DNA from: an uncultured Bacteroidales bacterium
GTDB taxonomy: Bacteria > Bacteroidota > Bacteroidia > Bacteroidales > Paludibacteraceae
DNA length: 36,109 nt
Assembly (NCBI GenBank): GCA_902784425.1
Contig: CACZUS010000024.1
Span: 1-36,109, forward strand
Direction of reading: 5' to 3'
In this document: in pieces, positions 1-7,715 of the stretch
Position numbering within the stretch: the first letter of the stretch is position 1
How the letters are laid out: every line of letters begins with the position of its first letter
Translations under genes and position numbers: made by a program
The notes under the pieces: generated by a model
The model's input: the letters and a program-made list of their open reading frames with translations, nothing else
Told to the model about the DNA's origin: nothing
Database searches by the model: none

Positions 1-421
1 AGCACGAATGTTCGCATTCTGACTCACATTTATCGCATCACTATAAAGTATTCCATTCGTCTCCGAAGGTTCCGTACCATCCAACGTATAGTAGATCAAT
101 GCACCTGAGGTGGCACATGATAAGGTGACCTCTGTTGGCGACTGAAGTAGTCCGGGTTGTTGATTAAACGTAGGTGCCTGACATCTGTTGCTTGTAGTTA
201 AATCTGACACAACAAATGTATTTTCTTCATACGGAGAGGGTTGCATATATCCCTCCGTATCTCCATAACGACCATACGAAACGTGCGAATCCGTAAAACC
301 ATAGGCTATCGAATCGATCAACTCACCATCGTATGACAAGGTGAGATATCCACCATCCGTATCCAATTTATAAGGTGCATGATTGTTGGTGGATGATTCA
401 TCCGCCCATAGGATAGACAAA
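1..421 (-). pseudogene. 3' part of disrupted lamin-tail / chitobiase-C-type surface protein (runs off left edge)
   Basis: The minus strand is open from about position 447 to the left edge in a frame different from the adjoining upstream ORF. Its translation begins SDLSILWADESSTNNHAPYK and continues through a lamin-tail-domain (LTD) second half (LDTDGGYLTLSYDG, then DSIAYGFTDSHVSYGRYGD). About 25 residues later comes a chitobiase/beta-hexosaminidase C-terminal type domain with IYYTLDGTEPSETNGILY. LTD plus this domain is the usual front end of Bacteroidota CotH-like or other cell-surface proteins; the downstream part is outside the window. There is no start codon or ribosome site at its beginning, so it is best read as the continuation of the gene at 422-1159 after a frame break. 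The frame assignment is direct; the CotH-type identity of the whole protein is inference. Confidence 0.72.
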
Positions 422-1159
422 TCACTCTTTATACTTGTTTTTAGAGGTTAATTTATAATGCGTCAAAACACAATGTTTCAAATCAACCTGATAGGAAGCT
501 CCATTCTTAAACTCTATATAACCAGAGAAATTATAATTATCCGTATTCACATAGGTGGACATGTTGCAAGGCATCACCTCACTGAAACGCACCTTACTGA
601 AATACTCCTTTGGATCCAATTTAGAGATATAATTGTCTTTATAAGAATCAGAACAACGTCTGCATCGATGAAGCGTATAACCATCCTCATCGATTGTCGG
701 GTCATGAACGATTGTTTCATAATCATGTCCCAAAGCCTCAATCTCCTCCGTATAAGAATAGTGACAGATTTTACAAACGTGCTTTTTTGAACCTTTCTCG
801 GTACAGGTGGCAGCGATGGTCTCTTCTTGATATTGATGTTGCTGAGGGGCAAACGTCTCACTGGTTTTATCTCCACATCGCGAACAAGTATGGTTAATGA
901 CACCCCCCTCTTCACAATTCGACACCACATATTCACTGTTATAATCATGTCCTACAGGGGCAACTGTCACTGTGTAAGTAGAATCACACTTCCTACACTT
1001 ATAAGTCTCATATCCTTCTGATTCACAGTAGGTCACAGAACCTTCCATACGGAACTCATGACGACATTCCTTACCAGGTTCCTCCGGTCCTGGAGGTGCC
1101 GAAAAAACAGACATTGTAAAACACAATGACAGAATAAAGATCAATCTGGTTTTCATCAC
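422..1159 (-). CDS. Secreted protein with four Cys-rich 37-aa repeats and the start of a lamin tail domain (5' part of a broken gene)
   Basis: 245 residues. An N-terminal signal peptide (about 1-20, ending SVFSA) is followed by a short Pro/Gly/Glu linker and four tandem repeats of about 37 residues (approximately 34-70, 71-107, 108-144, 145-182). The pattern is H-[DEQ]-[YF]-x(n)-C-x-E-x-G-x(n)-C-x-x-C-x(n)-A-x-G; the fourth copy lacks the first Cys. CxxC pairs suggest metal binding or disulfides, and such repeats occur in gut bacterial surface proteins. From about residue 190 the sequence (FSEVMPCNMSTYVN, then FSGYIEFKNG and VDLKHCVLTHYK) is the first half of a lamin tail domain. The ORF stops inside that domain, and the second half continues in another frame at 1-421. 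Function unknown; probably exported and surface-located. Signal peptide and repeats are clear; the domain name is from recognition of the family pattern. Confidence 0.75.
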   Translation of the reverse strand: MMKTRLIFILSLCFTMSVFSAPPGPEEPGKECRHEFRMEGSVTYCESEGYETYKCRKCDSTYTVTVAPVGHDYNSEYVVSNCEEGGVINHTCSRCGDKTSETFAPQQHQYQEETIAATCTEKGSKKHVCKICHYSYTEEIEALGHDYETIVHDPTIDEDGYTLHRCRRCSDSYKDNYISKLDPKEYFSKVRFSEVMPCNMSTYVNTDNYNFSGYIEFKNGASYQVDLKHCVLTHYKLTSKNKYKE

Positions 1160-1457
1160 AAAAAATGATTATTACACCTATTATACAATTATACAATAAA
1201 GGGATTTGCATCCCAATTTAACTCAAAAAACACCTTCGTGTTACTTTTATACCTTTACGTGGGTTCTATAAAATCCATTTCAAAGGATCTCGTTCCTTAC
1301 TAATTCACACACAATTATTCTCTAAATAAAGAATTTACAAAAACCCACCTACTATATCCATCATCATAAACATCAATCGAGGGACAAAATTAAATATATT
1401 TTTTTTATAATTTTCTTTTTTTCAATGAACATCGTTATTTTTTCAACTATCGAAAAA
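1160..1457. other. AT-rich intergenic region with a weak minus-strand hairpin
   Basis: No coding potential seen. It holds GGGAT-TTGC-ATCCC at 1201-1214 and AACAC-CTTC-GTGTT at 1229-1242. The second is followed, in minus-strand reading, by a run of six T, so it could be a weak terminator for leftward transcription from the gene at 1458-2052. No clear TAnnTTTG promoter box was found for the gene at 422-1159. The rest (about 1243-1457) is AT-rich with long T runs and shows nothing further. Confidence 0.4.
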
Positions 1458-2052
1458 TCACTTCGTCATATTCAACTGAGCCCCATATCCAGCCACAGCG
1501 CCAAACAGTTGTAATGCCTTTTGCAAATTATAACGATTGGCATACATCGTCGCTGATGACTGCATGGTTCCCACCTGATTCAAGCCTAATGCAGAACGAA
1601 ACTGATTGGATAGTGAATTAGCATTATAGTCGGTCGACTCCCTATAAGTAGCCGTCAAAAATCCATTCACATAAGCTGCATCCAACTTACCATTGAACAC
1701 CTTAGCATCCGTAACAGATTTATTCCCTGTCACTTCCGACAAAGCATCCACATCAGCAAAATCCTCTACATTTACTCTCATCATCATTCCACCACCAGGA
1801 ATCACCAAATCACCCTTCTTGTTCAAACAGAAAAGGTTGTTTTTAACAGAAGTAACACGCTTCGCCTCCTTTTGTTTATTTGAATCTACATGCGAACGAT
1901 CCAATCCTGCAAAGACAGAAAATCCGAATATATTATTGCTCAAATAACAAATTACCATTCGATCCCGTCGTTTTACTTACGTAATATGTTTGTGCATGCA
2001 CACCAAACACCAAAACAAATAACGCCACAAAGGCACTCATCATCTTTTTCAT
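1458..2052 (-). pseudogene. Small secreted protein of unknown function, interrupted by a one-base frameshift
   Basis: The true start appears to be the ATG at 2052, which begins a 39-codon frame with a good signal peptide (MKKMMSAFVALFVLVFGVHA, then QTYYVSKTTGSNGNLLFEQ) ending in TAA at 1935-1933. The larger downstream frame (open 1958-1458, 166 codons) has no signal peptide and starts with residues out of character. Dropping a single T in the CAATAATATA stretch near 1935 joins the two as LLFEQ-NIFGFSVFAGLDRS, a smooth secreted protein of about 190 residues. The body contains Asn/Ala-rich segments and ends GAVAGYGAQLNMTK; no family recognised. It lies 50 bp downstream of the lipoprotein gene at 2103-2720 and may share its transcript. 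The break could be real decay or a sequencing/assembly error. Confidence 0.65.
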
Positions 2053-2102
2053 ATTCAGTATATTTAAGTGGATATGTTATTTACTCATTCCAAAAGGAGC
2101 AA

Positions 2103-2720
2103 TCACTTCATGTAATTGTCACCCAGATAGTCTATCATAGACTCCTCCCAATCAACATCATTCGCTTTATCAATAAAGTCACTGATATACCAATTTCCCC
2201 TTTCTTTTTTCAACTCGAGGACAATAGGTCTGTAAGGAGATGATTCGAATATTCTAAGGGAGAGAGAGACGACCGCTTCTGTTTCAGTCAGATTCTGTAC
2301 AGTAATATCTTTGTGAGTGATTTTATCAAAATCCTGTCCCATGACCCAATAATCAGCATCAAAAAAGCCGATTCCATCGACTTCCTTATCCATTTCATAA
2401 ATCGCCTCAACCTTTTCATTCCATGAATTGCTACAAAACAGAGAATCTAGTTTTGCTCTATTCATAATGTTCGAACCATAGGCCTTTTCCATGTAACAAT
2501 AAATAGAATCCACTCGGTCTATGACACGTTTCTTTTCATCTATCATTTGCTCTGTTGAGTCTTGCTCAGTTGGAGTCTCCGTCTGACTGACGGCAGCTGT
2601 ATCATGACTTGGTGATTCATTGCCATTTGGTTTAGGAATTATTCTCACATTATCTGTACAACCCATCATTCCCAACAAAATGCCACCCAATAAAATACAA
2701 CTGACTACCTTTTTTCTCAT
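2103..2720 (-). CDS. Lipoprotein, DUF3828-like
   Basis: 205 residues from the ATG at 2720, chosen because it gives a lipoprotein signal (MRKKVVSCILLGGILLGMMGC) preceded by GAGGAT at proper spacing. The open frame extends to 2843, but that extension is translated from a tandem repeat and is unlikely to be used. After a Ser/Thr/Glu-rich linker (about 25-60) comes a compact domain with VDSIYCYMEKAYG, GIGFFDADYWVMGQDFD and VLELKKERGNWYISDFID. This resembles the DUF3828 pattern (acidic D-x-D/Y-x-x-x-x-Q-D centre, final beta-strands with K-x-x-G-x-W-x-I-x-D). The role is unknown; it is probably tethered to a membrane facing the periplasm. The long leader upstream carries repeats and a terminator-like hairpin, suggesting regulated expression. 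The lipoprotein call is firm; the family assignment is tentative. Confidence 0.7.
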   Translation of the reverse strand: MRKKVVSCILLGGILLGMMGCTDNVRIIPKPNGNESPSHDTAAVSQTETPTEQDSTEQMIDEKKRVIDRVDSIYCYMEKAYGSNIMNRAKLDSLFCSNSWNEKVEAIYEMDKEVDGIGFFDADYWVMGQDFDKITHKDITVQNLTETEAVVSLSLRIFESSPYRPIVLELKKERGNWYISDFIDKANDVDWEESMIDYLGDNYMK

Positions 2721-2773
2721 ATCCTCTTTGTTTTTTATAGTTGAATCAATCTTCCCTCTCCTTCCGTATGGGA

Positions 2774-2876
2774 GAATTGCATTCTCCCATCGTGAATTAC
2801 TTTCTCCATTCATGAATTGCATTCTCCCTTCCGCGAATCGCATTCACTCTTCAAGAATGTCCTTCTCTCACTTCCG
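2774..2876. repeat. Degenerate 20-21 bp tandem repeat (five copies) in the leader of the lipoprotein gene
   Basis: Plus-strand units begin with GAAT at 2774, 2794, 2814, 2835 and 2855, giving periods of 20, 20, 21 and 20. The consensus core is GAATTGCATTCTCCC; copies 1 and 3 match exactly and the others drift. Copy 1 also forms a perfect hairpin, GGGAGAAT-TGC-ATTCTCCC (2770-2788). The array sits 50-155 bp upstream of the lipoprotein start, inside any leader transcribed from the promoter near 3030. Confidence 0.75.
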
Positions 2877-2924
2877 TTGATAAAATCTAAAATCTTGAAA
2901 AGGTACAAAAAAATCGCCATTCGA

Positions 2925-2967
2925 CAAAAAAAAACCACAACTAACTCTTCACAGAGTGATTGTGGTT
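2925..2967 (-). terminator. Rho-independent terminator, leftward transcription
   Basis: Minus-strand reading gives an 8-bp outer stem AACCACAA/TTGTGGTT (2967-2960 with 2940-2933) enclosing an inner ACTCT/AGAGT pairing with a short loop, then nine T. No gene end lies just to the right of it, so it must end a short RNA or act as an attenuator ahead of the lipoprotein gene. Confidence 0.75.
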
Positions 2968-3022
2968 ACTATTTTAAAGTATAAATGTTTCCTGAGAACG
3001 AAATTATTTCTTTTCCGTTTAC
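2925..3022 (-). ncRNA. Candidate small RNA or attenuated leader of about 100 nt
   Basis: A Bacteroidota-type promoter (3028-3057, minus) points leftward and would start RNA near 3022. A strong intrinsic terminator ends at about 2925. The stretch between contains no ORF of useful length. It could be an independent small RNA, or the prematurely terminated leader of the lipoprotein gene at 2720, about 300 nt downstream. Not recognised as a known RNA family. Confidence 0.45.
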
Positions 3023-3027
3023 GATGG

Positions 3028-3057
3028 CAAATATAAAGGGTTTTAGCATGTGGCAAC
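3028..3057 (-). promoter_or_regulatory. Promoter for the leftward small RNA/leader
   Basis: Minus strand reads GTTG (3057-3054), an 18-nt spacer, then TATATTTG (3035-3028), a full match to the TAnnTTTG -7 box with a one-base variant -33 box. Confidence 0.6.
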
Positions 3058-3215
3058 GGAGAATCACGTTACAAAAAGAGTGGAAAATCGTTTCAAATGC
3101 ACGAAAAAGAGGCATTTTATCTATTATAGAGGAGGGAATGTTACAAACGTATACCTAGACAACTTTAAATATCTTTTTTAATTCCACACACCGAATATTT
3201 CAGCAAAAATTTCGT

Positions 3216-3223
3216 TATCTTTG
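3216..3223 (+). promoter_or_regulatory. Probable -7 box for the rdgB-porZ run
   Basis: TATCTTTG matches TAnnTTTG and lies 22 bp before the rdgB start. No good TTTG -33 box is visible at the usual 19-nt distance. Confidence 0.5.
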
Positions 3224-3245
3224 TAGAATAATATAATAGCAAAAA

Positions 3246-3827
3246 ATGAAAGATTTAGTTCTTGCCACAAACAATCCCCACAAAGTGGATGAGATAAAAA
3301 GTAAGTTGGGTAACTCTTTATCCATAAAGACACTTAACGAATTGGGGTTTTACGATGACATACCAGAGACAGCTGGCACGCTGCAGGGCAATGCTAGTCA
3401 GAAGTCTCATTTCCTATACGACAAATTTGGTTGCAACTGTTTTGCAGACGACACAGGTTTGGAAGTAGAGGCTTTAAATGGCGAACCTGGGGTCTACTCT
3501 GCCCGTTATGCTGGAGTAGACAAAGACTCAGAGGCAAACATGCAAAAGTTATTGAAGAATCTTTCAGGGAAAGAGAATCGAAACGCGCGCTTTCGCACTG
3601 TCATTTCACTCATCTGGGAGGGAGAAGAACATTTCTTCGAAGGCATTGTAGAAGGAACGATTCTAACGGAAAAGCATGGCTCTGAAGGATTTGGATATGA
3701 TCCCATTTTCCAACCCAATGGATATTCGAAATCATTTGCAGAACTCTCAATGGACGAAAAGAATGCGATCAGCCATCGAGGGAAAGCCGTTGAAAAACTC
3801 TTACAATTTTTGAATAAAAATATTTAA
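3246..3827 (+). CDS. rdgB: XTP/dITP diphosphatase (non-canonical purine NTP pyrophosphatase, HAM1/RdgB)
   Basis: 193 residues, the normal size of the family. The enzyme hydrolyses dITP, XTP and ITP to monophosphate and pyrophosphate, keeping deaminated purines out of DNA and RNA; cytoplasmic. Visible hallmarks: LVLATNNPHKVDEI (4-17, nucleotide and phosphate binding), ETAGTLQGNA (41-50), FADDTGLEVEAL (66-77, with the metal-binding and catalytic acidic pair Asp68-Asp69), GEPGVYSARYAG (79-90), and near the C-terminus GFGYDPIF and SHRGKA, which bind the base. It heads a closely packed plus-strand run and is followed after 12 bp by the porZ homolog. Start ATG is supported by a -7 box just upstream and full N-terminal motif conservation. 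Confidence 0.96.
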   Translation: MKDLVLATNNPHKVDEIKSKLGNSLSIKTLNELGFYDDIPETAGTLQGNASQKSHFLYDKFGCNCFADDTGLEVEALNGEPGVYSARYAGVDKDSEANMQKLLKNLSGKENRNARFRTVISLIWEGEEHFFEGIVEGTILTEKHGSEGFGYDPIFQPNGYSKSFAELSMDEKNAISHRGKAVEKLLQFLNKNI

Positions 3828-3839
3828 ACCATAAACGCA

Positions 3840-6155
3840 ATGAAACTAATCCGATTATTCTTTCTTCCATTGCTCTGGATAGCCTTCTCTGCTTCATCTC
3901 AAGAGATTGGCACGTGGAAAACATTCTTTTCCTATAACAAAGTTGATTATGTCACTCAGTCAAAAGATCGAGTTTACGCATTAGGTAATGGTGTGCTCTT
4001 CTCTGTCGATAAAGAGTATGAAAACATTCAAACCTATACGAAAGCTGACGGATTGTCGGATTGTTACATCTCGAAAGTGGCCTATAGTGAACAATTAGAC
4101 GCTCTCATCATAGGTTATGACAATAGCAACATTGATATCATCAAGAAAAATAAAGTCATCAATATATCCGACTTTAAAAGAAAGGAAATCAATGACAAAC
4201 AGATCAACAATATCACCACATACGGCAAATACGCCTACCTCGCTTGCGGATTGGGAATCGTGGTCGTTGATATGAAACGAAATGAGATTGCTGATACATA
4301 CATCATCGGCGATAAGGGTCAATACCTCGCTGTATACAAAGTGGAAATTGTTGGTGATACTATCTATGCCCTAACTCAAAAAGAATTACGATGCGCCAAC
4401 ATTAAAGATTCCAATCTGGCCGATTATGCAAAATGGCGTTCTGTGACCCTAAAGGATGATAATCTTCAATCTATAGCCAACTTCAATGATCAACTTGTCT
4501 TGATATACCAAGACTCTATCTCCGTACTTCTCCCCGATCAGACAACCACTACGCTACAACAGATACATGATTTCAAAAGCGTATCGACCACGTCCGATTA
4601 TATCACCATCTCTGCGGGTGACTCCCTATTCAACTACAACAAATCACTTGAATTGAAAGAGATCGTCTTCTGTGACTACGCAAAATATGCTATCTATACG
4701 CCATCCACCAATTCCTACTGGGTGGCCCGCGCACAAGACTATGTCAACAGTCAGTCTGATATCTACAACCTCTTTAAATACAAATATGGCGTACCATCAG
4801 GCAAGTTCGCTCCTAACGGACCATTGTCTCACTCTGTCGCATTCCTCAAATATGAATATGGACAACTCATTGCTGGTAGTGGTGGTCAATTTGATATACC
4901 AATCCTGGACAACCCAGGTATTCTTCAGATTATGGAAAACAACGAGTGGACCGTCATCACTGAATCTGACTTTGAACAAGGTGTTACCATACGTGAGAAA
5001 TCAAAGTTCGTAGATATCTTGGATGCCGTGGTGGATCCAACCGACCATAGAAGAATATACATCGCCTCATGGCGCTCACTATTCGAATTGTACGACAAAA
5101 AACCATACAAACACTATTGGACAGAAAACACGGCTCTGACCAATACAAGTAGCCGTATCCTAATTGATGGTCTCTGTTTCGACAAAGACAACAATCTATG
5201 GATACCCAACCATCTATCCCCTACCGGACTGGTTGTGAAAAAAGCAGACGGCACTTGGCAATCTTTCAACTACAAAGAACTTGAAAATACTCGTTTCAAA
5301 GAAACATTCATCAGTAAAAATGGCTTGATGTGGATTATTCGTCCTCGTCTTTCCAATGGTACGGGTGTCGTTGTCATAAACCAAAACGGAACACCTTTCG
5401 ACCAAAGTGATGATAAACACATCTACTACAGCACCTTCCAAGATGCTGATGGAAACTCGGTAAGCCCTAATGCCTTCCGATGCATCACAGAAGACAAAAA
5501 CAATGAGATATGGATTGGTACTAGCGTTGGTCCGCTAATCGTCACCGATCAAAAGAAGATTTTTGACAAAAACTTCACTATCGGTCGTGTGAAGATCACG
5601 CGTGAAGACAATGCGAACTATGCGGATTACTTGCTAGGAAGCGACCAGATAAACGCTATCATCGTGGATGGTGGCAACCGAAAATGGTTAGGTTCTGCCA
5701 CTTCTGGTGTCTATCTACTCTCTCCCGACGGAAAAGAGACTATCCTACATTTCACAACGGAAAATAGTCCGCTAACATCCAACTCCGTCATCGATATGGC
5801 CATGAATCAAGAGACTGGTGAACTATTCATCGCCACATCCAACGGACTCTTCTCCTACATGACCAACTCAACTGAGCCTTCTGACGACTATTCCGGCGTC
5901 TACGCATATCCGAACCCTGTGACTCCAGATTTCGACGGTGAAATAGCAGTTAAAGGTCTGGTGGGAAACAGCCTCGTTCGTATCTCTGATGTTGAAGGTA
6001 AAGTCGTATACGAAGATTACTCAAACGGAGGTACCTTTACTTGGAATGGTAAAAATCTCAACAACAAACGTGTGGCAACTGGTATCTATTACATATTTGC
6101 CGCACAAGAAGACGGCTCCATGAAAATGGTGACGAAAATAGCCTTTATCCATTAA
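3840..6155 (+). CDS. porZ: T9SS-associated PorZ-like beta-propeller protein with type A sorting domain
   Basis: 771 residues. A signal peptide (about 1-20, ending SASSQ) is followed by EIGTWKTFFSYN, the characteristic opening of PorZ. The body is a long array of propeller blades of the two-component-regulator type (for example NNLWIPNHLSPTGL, NEIWIGTSVGPLI, RKWLGSATSGVYLLSP). The end (about 690-771) is a type IX secretion C-terminal domain: VYAYPNPVTPDFDGEI, then VRISDVEGKVVYE and KRVATGIYYIFA. In Porphyromonas gingivalis PorZ is a surface component of the attachment complex, binding A-LPS and presenting it to the sortase-like PorU; the same role is inferred here. It shows that the host has a T9SS, in agreement with the type B sorting tail at the right edge. 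Co-directional and 12 bp from rdgB. Confidence 0.88.
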   Translation: MKLIRLFFLPLLWIAFSASSQEIGTWKTFFSYNKVDYVTQSKDRVYALGNGVLFSVDKEYENIQTYTKADGLSDCYISKVAYSEQLDALIIGYDNSNIDIIKKNKVINISDFKRKEINDKQINNITTYGKYAYLACGLGIVVVDMKRNEIADTYIIGDKGQYLAVYKVEIVGDTIYALTQKELRCANIKDSNLADYAKWRSVTLKDDNLQSIANFNDQLVLIYQDSISVLLPDQTTTTLQQIHDFKSVSTTSDYITISAGDSLFNYNKSLELKEIVFCDYAKYAIYTPSTNSYWVARAQDYVNSQSDIYNLFKYKYGVPSGKFAPNGPLSHSVAFLKYEYGQLIAGSGGQFDIPILDNPGILQIMENNEWTVITESDFEQGVTIREKSKFVDILDAVVDPTDHRRIYIASWRSLFELYDKKPYKHYWTENTALTNTSSRILIDGLCFDKDNNLWIPNHLSPTGLVVKKADGTWQSFNYKELENTRFKETFISKNGLMWIIRPRLSNGTGVVVINQNGTPFDQSDDKHIYYSTFQDADGNSVSPNAFRCITEDKNNEIWIGTSVGPLIVTDQKKIFDKNFTIGRVKITREDNANYADYLLGSDQINAIIVDGGNRKWLGSATSGVYLLSPDGKETILHFTTENSPLTSNSVIDMAMNQETGELFIATSNGLFSYMTNSTEPSDDYSGVYAYPNPVTPDFDGEIAVKGLVGNSLVRISDVEGKVVYEDYSNGGTFTWNGKNLNNKRVATGIYYIFAAQEDGSMKMVTKIAFIH

Positions 6156-6166
6156 TAAAAAACATA

Positions 6167-6574
6167 ATGAAGATAGAGAACCTAGATTCCATTCATCAGA
6201 CAGCAAAAGAATTTATTGCTGCCATGGGTGACAACAAAGTGTTTTTGTTCTACGGCTCCATGGGAGCAGGGAAAACTACATTCATACGCGCTATCTGCGA
6301 AGAATTGGGAGTTAAAGAGAGCGTCAACAGTCCAACATTCGCCATCATCAACGAATACAAATCAGGCAACGGAGACCCTATCTTTCACTTCGACTTCTAC
6401 AGAATCAACAAAGAAGAGGAAGCCTTCGACTTCGGTTACGAAGACTATTTCTACAGCGGAAACCTCTGTTTCGTGGAATGGCCCGAAAAAATCATCAATC
6501 TACTTCCTGATGATGCCGTAAAAGTCTCTATACAAGAACTTCCAGACGGCTCTAGAGAAGTCGTCATTGAATAA
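6167..6574 (+). CDS. tsaE: tRNA threonylcarbamoyladenosine biosynthesis ATPase TsaE
   Basis: 135 residues, slightly short but within range. TsaE is the ATPase partner of TsaB-TsaD in making the t6A37 modification of ANN-decoding tRNAs; cytoplasmic. Motifs: Walker A GSMGAGKT (30-37), VNSPTFAIINEY (53-64, conserved switch with Ser-Pro-Thr), FHFDFYRI (Walker B-like region), and FVEWPEKI near residue 103. The start ATG follows an A-rich leader 9 bp after the porZ stop. Downstream the glycosyltransferase begins 12 bp later, consistent with one transcript. Confidence 0.95.
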   Translation: MKIENLDSIHQTAKEFIAAMGDNKVFLFYGSMGAGKTTFIRAICEELGVKESVNSPTFAIINEYKSGNGDPIFHFDFYRINKEEEAFDFGYEDYFYSGNLCFVEWPEKIINLLPDDAVKVSIQELPDGSREVVIE

Positions 6575-6586
6575 CATACTTTTTAT

Positions 6587-7711
6587 ATGAAAATAGGATT
6601 TGACGCTAAACGTGCTTTCTACAATTCTCGTGGATTAGGTTGCTACAGCAGAGACGTTATACGCTTGCTGTCAGACTATTATTCTGAGAATCAGTATTTT
6701 TTATACACTCCGAAAACACAAGGTGCCATCTCCTTCCCTCATAATGAATCATGCTGTGAGGTACGAGCTCCTCAGGGACTACACGCCTGGGGCCCTCTCT
6801 CCTCCCTTTGGAGAACCAAAAGCATCTGTTCCGATATTCAACATGATCAACTTGATATCTATCATGGATTAAGCCATGAACTACCCTATGGCATAGAGAA
6901 GACCGGCACTCATACCGTCGTCACCATGCACGACCTCATCTTTTTGAAAAACCCGGAACTCTTCCCCTTTTTCGACCGCTACTCCTTTCGCAAAAAATAC
7001 ACTCATGGGGCTCATGTCGCCGACAGAATTATCGCTATCAGCGAAGAGACCAAAAGTGACCTCATCAACTACTTGGGCGAAAAGGAGGAACACATCGATG
7101 TGGTATATCAAGGCTATAGCACCGTCTTCAGAAATGCAGTGACGGATGAACAAAAAAAGAGTATTAAAACAAAATACAACCTGCCCGACCATTTCATGCT
7201 AATCATCTGCGCCATTGAACGTCGCAAAAACCACGAACTCATCTTAAAAGCGATGTGCAACCCACAAGTAGAACTTCCATTGGTCATAGCAGGCAACCCC
7301 TCACAATACAAAGAGACGCTTCTCTCCATGATTCATGAATATCAACTGGAGAAGAAAGTCTTTTTCATCGGTCATGTGGAAACCGCAGACCTTCCTCCTC
7401 TCTATCAATTGGCAGACCTATTCGTCTATCCTTCTCTTTTTGAGGGATTCGGGAGACCCATACTGGAATCCCTTGTCATGGGTACCCCTGTCATCACAAG
7501 CAAAGGCAGCTGTTTCCAAGAGACTGGAGGGAAAGCAGCACGCTACGTCTCTTGCGACGATGATGAAGAATTAGCTCATACCATCATACAGGTTACTTCT
7601 GATGAGTCACTCCGCAAGACAATGATTGAAGAGGGATATCAACACGCTGCTAACTTTTCAGACGAAAGAATAGCAGCAAAACTGATGGAAACATACAAAA
7701 AAATAGTTTGA
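6587..7711 (+). CDS. Glycosyltransferase, GT4 family (GT-B fold)
   Basis: 374 residues. The N-terminal half has MKIGFDAKRAFYNSRGLGCY (donor/acceptor loop with Gly-rich turn) and DIYHGLSHELP. The C-terminal half carries the nucleotide-sugar site with ICAIERRKNHELIL, FFIGHVETADLPPLY and the EX7E motif in SLFEGFGRPILESL, followed by GTPVITS. These are GT4 (retaining, Mannosyl/glucosyl transferase type) hallmarks. No transmembrane segment is visible, so it probably acts at the cytoplasmic face on a lipid-linked or polysaccharide acceptor; substrate unknown. It sits between tsaE and a DEAD-box helicase (4-bp gap), which gives no pathway clue. Confidence 0.88.
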   Translation: MKIGFDAKRAFYNSRGLGCYSRDVIRLLSDYYSENQYFLYTPKTQGAISFPHNESCCEVRAPQGLHAWGPLSSLWRTKSICSDIQHDQLDIYHGLSHELPYGIEKTGTHTVVTMHDLIFLKNPELFPFFDRYSFRKKYTHGAHVADRIIAISEETKSDLINYLGEKEEHIDVVYQGYSTVFRNAVTDEQKKSIKTKYNLPDHFMLIICAIERRKNHELILKAMCNPQVELPLVIAGNPSQYKETLLSMIHEYQLEKKVFFIGHVETADLPPLYQLADLFVYPSLFEGFGRPILESLVMGTPVITSKGSCFQETGGKAARYVSCDDDEELAHTIIQVTSDESLRKTMIEEGYQHAANFSDERIAAKLMETYKKIV

Positions 7712-7715
7712 CGAC

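Noticed and set aside
458-1021. Overlapping plus-strand ORFs opposite the Cys-repeat gene
   Set aside because: They are mirror frames of a clear coding sequence with a signal peptide and repeats on the minus strand.
2721-2843. N-terminal extension of the lipoprotein ORF to 2843
   Set aside because: It is translated from the 20-bp tandem repeat and would bury the lipoprotein signal peptide; the ATG at 2720 has a proper ribosome site.
2774-2876. CRISPR-like array
   Set aside because: Units are contiguous with no unique spacers, copies drift, and there are no cas genes.
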